DNA from: JAJKIP01 sp040509055
GTDB lineage: Bacteria; Bacteroidota; Bacteroidia; Chitinophagales; Chitinophagaceae
NCBI GenBank assembly: GCA_040509055.1
Contig: JBEVLT010000419.1
Coordinates: 1-5,008 of the forward strand
Direction of reading: 5' to 3'
DNA length: 5,008 nucleotides
Each line of letters begins with the position of its first letter. The stretch's first letter is position 1. The notes under the pieces were generated by a model. That model did not search any database. It saw nothing but the letters and a program-made list of their open reading frames with translations, and was not told the origin of the DNA. This document shows, piece after piece, positions 1 to 5,008 of the stretch. The position numbers were made by a program, and so were the translations under genes.

Positions 1-59
1 AGCACACAAAGTGCGAATACACCTGGTGTCCTGTGCCCTACTAAACCGGCTATTTAATT
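1..59. other. Sequence downstream of the OmpA-family gene, no clear terminator
   Basis: After the TAA of the OmpA-family gene there is a perfect ACACC-T-GGTGT palindrome at 19-29, and a possible outer pairing of GCACA (2-6) with TGTGC (32-36). The inner palindrome has too small a loop to form a good hairpin by itself, and no T-run follows on the minus strand. No gene is seen here; the terminator, if any, may lie beyond the window. Confidence 0.3.
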
Positions 60-2039
60 TTATGGAATGATATCGATGATGACCGTTCTGTTGTAAAAAC
101 GCTTTTCCGGGAGATTGTTTTCAAATGGCGCCATCGTCTCCTCTTCGCCAAAACCGTAGGTTTCAAACTTAACGCTCTTCTTCCCTGCCCTTGCAAGCGT
201 ACGCTCAATGATCTGCCGGGCGCCCATCGCCCTGTCGCGTGACAACGTGTAGTTGTAATTCTCTTCACCGATGATATCGGTATGTCCATGAATGATCACC
301 GTCCCGTTTTCAGGAATTAATGGTGTTACCACATCAGCCAGGAATTTTTCGTAGGCGTCAACAGCCTTTGACCTATCGAAATCGAAAAGGATGCTGTAGC
401 GTAATCCCTCTTGCTTGGGATCATCCATTTTCATCAGGCTCACAGAGCTTTCTTTTGTAACGACCTGGCCGCTTTTGGCCTGGCCAATCATCTGTATCTT
501 ATAGTTACCCTGTGTTTTATCACCTAAAATGGTTTTACCGGGAACAGAGGCCTCGTCTTTGGTCCAGGGACCGAATTTTTGTATGTTTCCCTGTTCATCT
601 GTCATCTCGATCGACCACGAATTGAATACCCCGGTTGCGCCTGCTACGGTAAACAACACATGACTATCCAGCGGGTCTTCCTGCAATGTGGCTATCTGTA
701 CAGGCTTCAGGAACGAAGACGTACTGCCTCCCACCTGCATCAGCAATTCCGGGGAAGTGCTGACAATATCTACCCGGCGGTCGCCTTCACGCAATAACGC
801 AAGATCTTTGGTAACACCCGGCTGTTCAGACGGGATCACCGGCTTGTCTCTTCCCTCCGTACTGATCCTCGAAGCGCTGATGCCGAAAATATCAACCAGG
901 TATTGTTTAATATGCCCGGCCATTACGTTGCCTTCAGCCGGGTTTTTATCCGATGCACCGCTCAGCGCAATAGTGCTCCGGGGATGGCTGCGCAGCCGGT
1001 CACCTATGATGTTGAGAATGTTATGGTATACGGTCAACTGTCTTGATGAACGCCCTTTATTCAGATCATCAGGCTGGGCCTGCTGCAATTGTTCTTCTTT
1101 GAATGAGGCTGCCTGGCTTTTGGTCAGCTGTACATAGCGGGACGGTATCTCAGCTGATCCCATGTCAAAAAACACTGAATTACGAAGGGGAAAGGTTTCT
1201 TTTACCTGGCGGTTCAGGGGAACTACTTTCGGAGCCCGTACAGAAAACTGCACTTCTTTTTCCGCAACGGTAACCGGTGTGATGACGGGCGCTGTGATGC
1301 CTGTTACAGGTGTTGCGCGGGCCGTTTTCCGGTTTGTACCAAATTTGAGCGCTATACCCGCACGGACCGTATATATCGACCATGAGCCTTCCGAACGCGG
1401 TTCCTGTCCAAGATCAGATTGAAATGAGGCAAACGGGGAAAGCGTCATTTGCGTAGCGCTGGTACGTGCCGACAGCGGGATATCGATACCCGCACCGGCC
1501 TGGCCTGAAAATACCACCTTGTTTACATCGCTCCAGTCGCCTCTTTTATCGGTTTGTTTCTCTTGTTTGTATACAAACCTTTTGGCCACGTTGAAACTGA
1601 TCGTGGGCCCGGCAAATATGTAAAATGCCGAAGAAAAAGGAGCTATCCGTAAGCTGGGTTCTATGGTCACATAGCTGAGATTGGTCGATAAATTAGCCGG
1701 GCAGTTACAGGGCGCCATCACGCTGTCAAACCTGCCGCCCCGGTTGTCGAATGCCACGTTCAGCATGCCACCCCATACTTTACCGGGCCGGTACTCGGTC
1801 AATAAGGAAAAATAGGGTTTCACGCCATCGCCTTTATGAAAAGCAGTCGGCGTGGTTACGGTACTGTTGAGCATTTGCGTAGTGCCCCGGTAATAATTGA
1901 AATTGGCGGCGCCCGATTGGCCGAACCACCATACGGGTTGTACCCGTTTTACCGGTTGCGCAGTCCCCGCCAGCGCCGTAAAAAGCATGAACAGGAACAG
2001 GAATGAGAATTTTTGTCTGACTGTATGATCTTGTAACAT
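60..2039 (-). CDS. OmpA-family outer-membrane protein with N-terminal barrel-like domain and two OmpA-like modules
   Basis: Predicted envelope protein of 659 residues that would tie the outer membrane to peptidoglycan. Residues 1-27 form a signal peptide (basic n-region, Phe/Leu core around 11-23, cleavage likely after Ala27 in AGTA-Q). Residues about 33-235 look like a small outer-membrane beta-barrel, with alternating aromatic strands and a barrel-like last strand ending ALKFG; C111 and C113 lie in a probable loop. A Pro/Val/Thr-rich linker covers about 236-270. A first, divergent OmpA-like module spans about 286-427, with FFDMGSAEI, GASDKN (D364 where GHTD has Asp) and RRVDIV (R421/R422). 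An Ig/FN3-like spacer follows at about 440-536. A canonical OmpA C-terminal domain spans 548-657, with LFDFDRS, HGHTD (D588), LSRDRA and NRTVII (R651); in this family the Asp and Arg bind diaminopimelate. The ATG at 2039 is chosen because it directly precedes the signal peptide; its ribosome site is weak. It lies 71 bp downstream of the DUF3494 gene and is probably co-transcribed. The barrel assignment is by appearance; the OmpA assignment is firm. Confidence 0.92.
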   Translation of the reverse strand: MLQDHTVRQKFSFLFLFMLFTALAGTAQPVKRVQPVWWFGQSGAANFNYYRGTTQMLNSTVTTPTAFHKGDGVKPYFSLLTEYRPGKVWGGMLNVAFDNRGGRFDSVMAPCNCPANLSTNLSYVTIEPSLRIAPFSSAFYIFAGPTISFNVAKRFVYKQEKQTDKRGDWSDVNKVVFSGQAGAGIDIPLSARTSATQMTLSPFASFQSDLGQEPRSEGSWSIYTVRAGIALKFGTNRKTARATPVTGITAPVITPVTVAEKEVQFSVRAPKVVPLNRQVKETFPLRNSVFFDMGSAEIPSRYVQLTKSQAASFKEEQLQQAQPDDLNKGRSSRQLTVYHNILNIIGDRLRSHPRSTIALSGASDKNPAEGNVMAGHIKQYLVDIFGISASRISTEGRDKPVIPSEQPGVTKDLALLREGDRRVDIVSTSPELLMQVGGSTSSFLKPVQIATLQEDPLDSHVLFTVAGATGVFNSWSIEMTDEQGNIQKFGPWTKDEASVPGKTILGDKTQGNYKIQMIGQAKSGQVVTKESSVSLMKMDDPKQEGLRYSILFDFDRSKAVDAYEKFLADVVTPLIPENGTVIIHGHTDIIGEENYNYTLSRDRAMGARQIIERTLARAGKKSVKFETYGFGEEETMAPFENNLPEKRFYNRTVIIDIIP

Positions 2040-2110
2040 AAAATAGTTCTTTTAAAATTAATCTGTCGTTCACCCGGATCATTCCGAGGGCTGGTAATAG
2101 GTATGTTGGC
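2040..2110 (-). other. 71-bp gap between the DUF3494 lipoprotein and OmpA-family genes
   Basis: The gap holds a weak hairpin at 2073-2089 (6 bp with one bulged base, loop TCAT on the plus strand), about 20 nt after the upstream stop codon, without a following U-run. A near-match to a -7 box (TAATTTTA on the minus strand, 2053-2060) is too close to the ATG at 2039 to leave a normal leader. The simplest reading is read-through transcription, with the hairpin perhaps affecting mRNA stability. The stretch just before the ATG is A/T-rich, as is usual for translation starts in Bacteroidota. Confidence 0.4.
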
Positions 2111-4537
2111 TTATGGTACGTTGATCGTTGTGTTGACCATGGTAACAGAAGCGTTCAGCGAAAGGGCACGGCCATTCAACACCGTTTGCACGGTATTGCC
2201 GGCAGTAGAGAACGTAACGCCTGCCGAGGCAATGATCGTCCCTGTCATGATACCGCCGCCGGCACCATTGATCGTGGCGGCTGTGCCTACGTACCAGTAC
2301 ACATTTCTAGCCTGGGCTCCGTTTATCAGGTTCACACTGCGGGCGCCTGCCGGACCTGCCACACCCACGGTGAGGCTGGTTGGCGCCTGGAATATCCATA
2401 CAGCATTCGGATCACCCATCGCATCCAGGGTGAGGTTGCCGCTTGTGATAGCAAACGTGCCGCCTGCGGATTTATATACGCCGGCCGGCAGGGTCAATCC
2501 TCCCAGCTGACCTGCACCCGGGTCGGTACCGCCGGGGCGAGAAGCCGGGGAAATACTGTTATAGGCAATGGTAGCATCCAAAAAGCCCTGTGTGGCGATG
2601 GCAAACGAAGCAGCTGTGCCGGGTGGCGGCGGAGCCGTATAAATGCCGCCGGTCACCAACCCTATATTTAAGGGTGTTTCTGTATACACAGCAGCAGTAA
2701 GCCCGTCGTGGAAACCGGTGATGAGGGTAGAAGCGCCGGTAGTACCGATGCCTCCGTTATTGATCACCGTATTGATCCCCTGGTTGGTGATGCCGGCGCT
2801 TCCGCCAAAAGCTCCAAACATGGCGGCGCTCGCCAATAAGTTCGTTGGTACAGGCAGCATGGTGGTGAAACTCCATACATAATTAGCCGCCAAAGCATTG
2901 CCTGCTACATTTTTAGCCCCGGTAGTAATGGTGGCGGTATATATCGTATTGGATGCCAGCGGCGCTCCCGGAGTAAACGTGGCCGTGGTACCTGAATAGG
3001 TGACGACACCTGCGATGACCGTTGCGCCCTGCCTCAGCGAAAATGTTGTCGCATTGATCGTGGCAGGATCCATTGCCATACTAAAGGTGGCTGTAATGAT
3101 CTTGTTGAGCGGTACGTTCACGGCGCCATTGGCCGGATCGGTCGATGTGACGGTCGGGATAGCGCCTGTGGTAAAGGTCCACACATAGTCGGCAACCAGC
3201 GGGTTGCCTGCAGGGTTTTTAGCTCCTGTAGTGATGGTGCCGGTATACACCGTGTTGGCAGCAAGCGGCGCCGCAGGTGTAAACGTGGCGGTGGTACCTG
3301 AATAGGTGATCACACCCAGCACGCTGGTTGCGCCCTGTTTCAATACAAACGTTGCCGAATTGATGGTCAGCGGATCCATGGCCATGTTAAAAGTGGCCGT
3401 TATTATTTTGCTGGGAAGTACATTGGTAGCAAGGTTGGCCGGATCGGTTGAAACGACTGCCGGAACCGAGCCGGTAGTAAAGCTCCATACATAATCGGCT
3501 GCCAGCGGGTTGCCGGCTACATTTCTGGCTCCTGTAGTGATCGTAGCGGTATAAACCGTATTGGCGGTAAGCGCTGCGGAAGGAGTAAAGCTGGCGGTCG
3601 TACCTGAATAGGTCACCACACCGGCAATGCTGGTAGTACCCTGCTTTAGCAGGAAGGTAGTCCCGGTAATCGTTGCCGGGTTCATGGCCGTGCTGAACGT
3701 AGCTGTAATTACCTTACCGGCAGCTACATTGGTAGCAGCGTTGGCAGGATCGGTTGAAATGACTGTCGGAAGAGCGCCTGTAGCAAACGTCCATGTATAA
3801 TTAGCGGCCAGCGCATTGCCTGACACATCTGTTGCCCCGGTAGTGATCGTGCCCGTGTATACCGTGCCTGGCGTAAGCGGGCTGGCAGGTGTAAAAGAAG
3901 CCGTCATGCCGCTGTAGGTGACAACACCCGGAACGATGGTGGCTCCCTGCCGCAGCACGTATGTTGCCCCGCTGATCGTAGCCGGGTTCATCGTGGTGCT
4001 GAAGGTAGCTGTGATGACCTTGCCGATCGCCACATCGGCAGCTCCGTTGGCAGGATCGGTCGATACTACAATAGGAACAGCGCCTGTATTGAAGCTCCAG
4101 ACATAATCGGCAATCATCGCGTTATTTGCCGGATCCCTGACACCGGTAGTAATGGTGCCGGTATAAACGGTATTAGCTGCCAGCGGACTGGCAGGTGTAA
4201 ACGTAGCCGTCAGGCCGGCATACGTAATTGTACCGGCAATGGTATTGGTACCCTGCCGCAATAAAAAGGTCGTCGCATTGATGGTCAGCGGGTCTATCGC
4301 CTCGTTGAACGTGGCAGTTATTATCTTGCCTGTTACCACATTGATGGCGCCATTGGCAGGATCGGTCGATACTACGATAGGACAAATGCCGGTAGTACCG
4401 GATTCTTCAACAACTTTTTTGCATCCTGCCACAAAAAAGACCAGTAGCAACGGTATAAACCATTTGTTGAAAATTACTGTATACCCTCCACGTTCGCGTA
4501 AAAAGATACTTCGGAAAAAAAGGAGAAATCTATTCAT
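2111..4537 (-). CDS. Predicted lipoprotein: five Big_5 Ig-like repeats plus C-terminal DUF3494 (ice-binding-like) domain
   Basis: An 808-residue protein predicted to be lipid-anchored and probably surface-exposed. The signal peptide has an unusually long n-region (residues 1-25, with RERGG), a hydrophobic core at 26-36 and a lipobox VAG-C with C39 as the lipidated residue; KKVVEES follows. Five tandem Ig-like domains of the SbsA/Big_5 type occupy 53-154, 155-256, 257-358, 359-460 and 461-559. Each shows STDPAN, ITATF, TATFTP or TASFTP, VYTxTITTG and a closing W-[ST]-F-x-T. Residues 566-808 match DUF3494, the ice-binding-protein fold of bacteria, fungi and algae: LPAGVYKS (683-690), DPNAVWIFQ (709-717), NGAQARNVYWYVG (739-751), TGTIIA (765-770) and NGRALS (788-793). 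DUF3494 proteins include proven ice binders, but many members are untested, so the ligand could be ice, a sugar or another surface. The ATG at 4537 is the only sensible start before the signal; no strong Shine-Dalgarno is seen. It probably forms an operon with the OmpA-family gene downstream. Confidence 0.93.
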   Translation of the reverse strand: MNRFLLFFRSIFLRERGGYTVIFNKWFIPLLLVFFVAGCKKVVEESGTTGICPIVVSTDPANGAINVVTGKIITATFNEAIDPLTINATTFLLRQGTNTIAGTITYAGLTATFTPASPLAANTVYTGTITTGVRDPANNAMIADYVWSFNTGAVPIVVSTDPANGAADVAIGKVITATFSTTMNPATISGATYVLRQGATIVPGVVTYSGMTASFTPASPLTPGTVYTGTITTGATDVSGNALAANYTWTFATGALPTVISTDPANAATNVAAGKVITATFSTAMNPATITGTTFLLKQGTTSIAGVVTYSGTTASFTPSAALTANTVYTATITTGARNVAGNPLAADYVWSFTTGSVPAVVSTDPANLATNVLPSKIITATFNMAMDPLTINSATFVLKQGATSVLGVITYSGTTATFTPAAPLAANTVYTGTITTGAKNPAGNPLVADYVWTFTTGAIPTVTSTDPANGAVNVPLNKIITATFSMAMDPATINATTFSLRQGATVIAGVVTYSGTTATFTPGAPLASNTIYTATITTGAKNVAGNALAANYVWSFTTMLPVPTNLLASAAMFGAFGGSAGITNQGINTVINNGGIGTTGASTLITGFHDGLTAAVYTETPLNIGLVTGGIYTAPPPPGTAASFAIATQGFLDATIAYNSISPASRPGGTDPGAGQLGGLTLPAGVYKSAGGTFAITSGNLTLDAMGDPNAVWIFQAPTSLTVGVAGPAGARSVNLINGAQARNVYWYVGTAATINGAGGGIMTGTIIASAGVTFSTAGNTVQTVLNGRALSLNASVTMVNTTINVP
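2861..4381 (-). repeat. Five tandem 306-bp coding repeats (Big_5 domains) inside the DUF3494 lipoprotein gene
   Basis: Five in-frame units start at 4381, 4075, 3769, 3463 and 3157 (minus strand). The first four are exactly 306 bp (102 codons); the last is about 297 bp and ends where the DUF3494 linker begins. Hand alignment of the translations gives about 68% identity between units 2 and 3 and about 73% between units 4 and 5, with no internal gaps. The best-conserved blocks are STDPAN, ITATF, GTTATFTP and TITTG. The first unit is the most divergent in the fifth block (EAIDP where the others have a Met-containing MNP or MDP). The array would form a rod holding the C-terminal domain away from the membrane. 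Such repeats can expand or contract by recombination, although the divergence here suggests the array is not very recent. Confidence 0.93.
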
Positions 4538-4584
4538 AATTGTACGTAATTATTGTGCCTTGAGATTGCACGATAGTTACAATA

Positions 4585-4592
4585 CAAAACTA
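4585..4592 (-). promoter_or_regulatory. Candidate Bacteroidota -7 promoter element for the DUF3494 lipoprotein gene
   Basis: Read on the minus strand the site is TAGTTTTG, an exact match to the TAnnTTTG -7 consensus of Bacteroidota primary-sigma promoters. It ends 47 bp upstream of the ATG at 4537, which would give a leader of roughly 40 nt. I see no TTTG or TTG -33 box at the expected distance (around 4611-4618), so the promoter may be weak or need an activator. The site is read from consensus only. Confidence 0.5.
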
Positions 4593-4596
4593 TGTT

Positions 4597-4613
4597 AATG
4601 CAGGAGCTGCATT
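4597..4613. promoter_or_regulatory. Perfect 7-bp inverted repeat next to the promoter box, candidate operator
   Basis: The sequence AATGCAG-GAG-CTGCATT has two perfect 7-bp arms around a 3-bp centre. It starts 5 bp upstream of the TAGTTTTG box on the minus strand, so it would sit in the -7/-33 spacer, a usual place for a repressor or a MerR-type regulator to bind. A terminator for the DJ-1-like gene is less likely, because no T-run follows the second arm on the minus strand. No regulator gene is visible in the window. Confidence 0.4.
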
Positions 4614-4628
4614 GTTACACGATGCTGG

Positions 4629-4641
4629 ATATAAGTTATAT
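4629..4641. promoter_or_regulatory. Second short A/T palindrome in the same intergenic region
   Basis: ATATAA-G-TTATAT has perfect 6-bp arms around one base. Its centre is 30 bp from the centre of the inverted repeat at 4597-4613, close to three helical turns. It may be a second regulator half-site or simply A/T-rich upstream DNA; such a low-complexity palindrome can arise by chance. Confidence 0.2.
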
Positions 4642-4668
4642 GATTCACACATTCGGATGTAAATACAC

Positions 4669-5007
4669 TTAGTTAAGCAGGGCTGATGGCAGCGCAGGTT
4701 CATACGCATTGCTCTTCAGCAGCAGCAGTATTTTTTTAGCCACATCCTCCGATGAAGCCGGATTTTGTCCGGTGATGAGATTGTCATCCGCAATGACATA
4801 GCTGGTATAATCAACGCCGCTGCTGTACCCGGCGCCAAGAGAAACAAGTTCGGTTTCCAGCAAAAAAGGTACTACCGCAGCCAACCCTGTCGATCTCTCC
4901 TCGCTGTTGCTGAAACCTGTAACACGCCTGCCCCTGATCAACACTTCTCCTTTGCTGTTTTGCAGGGAGAGCAATGCCGCTACACCCTGGCATACTGCTC
5001 CGATAGG
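4669..5007 (-). CDS. DJ-1/PfpI family (Hsp31-like, class I glutamine-amidotransferase fold) protein, 5' end outside the window
   Basis: Only the last 112 codons and the TAA stop (4671-4669) are present; the reading frame stays open to the window edge. The fragment begins with PIGAVCQGVAALL, the nucleophile elbow of the DJ-1/PfpI fold, with the Cys at 4992-4990. It continues with GRRVTGFSNSEE, PFLLETEL and DNLITGQNPASSEDVAKK, all typical of the C-terminal half of bacterial Hsp31/YhbO-like proteins annotated as type 1 glutamine amidotransferase domain proteins. Family members act as cytoplasmic stress proteins, with glyoxalase III, deglycase-type or chaperone activities reported; which applies here cannot be told. 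In Hsp31-type enzymes a His directly follows the Cys and completes the triad; here the codon is CAG (Gln), so activity may be altered. A TTG at 4974-4972 is an internal codon, not the start, because conserved family sequence continues upstream of it. The gene ends 131 bp before the DUF3494 lipoprotein gene and is probably a separate unit. Confidence 0.88.
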   Translation of the reverse strand, partial: PIGAVCQGVAALLSLQNSKGEVLIRGRRVTGFSNSEERSTGLAAVVPFLLETELVSLGAGYSSGVDYTSYVIADDNLITGQNPASSEDVAKKILLLLKSNAYEPALPSALLN

Positions 5008-5008
5008 T

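Noticed and set aside
688..1137. Plus-strand open frame of 149 codons
   Set aside because: It is antisense to the first OmpA-like module, whose conserved residues support the minus-strand frame; the product is low in recognisable motifs.
1834..2082. Minus-strand open frame of 82 codons overlapping the start of the OmpA-family gene
   Set aside because: It is out of frame with a clear signal peptide and barrel segment and has no family resemblance; it arises from the same DNA in another frame.
2073..2089. Hairpin after the DUF3494 gene as a Rho-independent terminator
   Set aside because: The stem is only 6 bp with a bulge, and no U-run follows on the transcribed strand.
2103..2671. Overlapping plus-strand open frames of 135 and 161 codons
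   Set aside because: Both lie wholly opposite the strongly supported DUF3494 domain, their translations show no recognisable family, and they have no start context.
3000..4106. Plus-strand open frames of 62 codons recurring at 3000, 3306 and 3918
   Set aside because: They are spaced by multiples of 306 bp and run antisense to the Big_5 repeats, so they are shadows of the repeated coding sequence rather than genes.
2861..4381. Regular repeats as a CRISPR array or mobile-element repeats
   Set aside because: The period is 306 bp, the units keep one open reading frame and encode an Ig-like domain, and there are no unique spacers or terminal inverted repeats.
4239..4598. Plus-strand open frame of 119 codons running across the start of the DUF3494 gene
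   Set aside because: It is antisense to the first Big_5 repeat and signal peptide, and its C-terminal part is a low-complexity Lys/Arg-rich product of A-rich DNA.

Overview
The window reads as chromosomal DNA of a member of the Bacteroidota, most likely near Chitinophaga/Niastella (Chitinophagaceae). This is inferred from the kinds of envelope protein encoded, weak Shine-Dalgarno sites, an A/T-rich start region with a TAnnTTTG-type promoter box, and mid-range GC. The exact genus cannot be read from the sequence.

All three genes lie on the minus strand, so the order of transcription runs from high to low coordinates. (1) 5007-4669: the C-terminal part of a DJ-1/PfpI (Hsp31-like) class I glutamine-amidotransferase-fold protein, cut by the window edge. 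It carries Cys-Gln where the fold normally has Cys-His. (2) 4538-4668: a 131-bp intergenic region with a good TAnnTTTG -7 box and two perfect inverted repeats. (3) 4537-2111: an 808-residue predicted lipoprotein made of five tandem 102-residue Big_5 (SbsA-type Ig-like) repeats followed by a C-terminal DUF3494 (ice-binding-like) domain. (4) 2039-60: a 659-residue OmpA-family outer-membrane protein with a signal peptide, an N-terminal beta-barrel-like domain, a first divergent OmpA-like module, an Ig/FN3-like spacer and a second canonical OmpA-like module. Positions 1-59 are downstream sequence without a clear terminator.

The last two genes are only 71 bp apart, with no convincing terminator or usable promoter between them, so they are probably co-transcribed. 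A plausible reading is a small cell-envelope unit: a lipid-anchored stalk presenting a DUF3494 head, and a peptidoglycan-attached outer-membrane protein. The DJ-1-like gene is probably a separate neighbour. The most distinctive points are the regular 306-bp repeat array in the stalk, the double OmpA module, the Cys-His to Cys-Gln change, and the inverted repeat next to the promoter box. Nothing here demonstrates a wholly new system.
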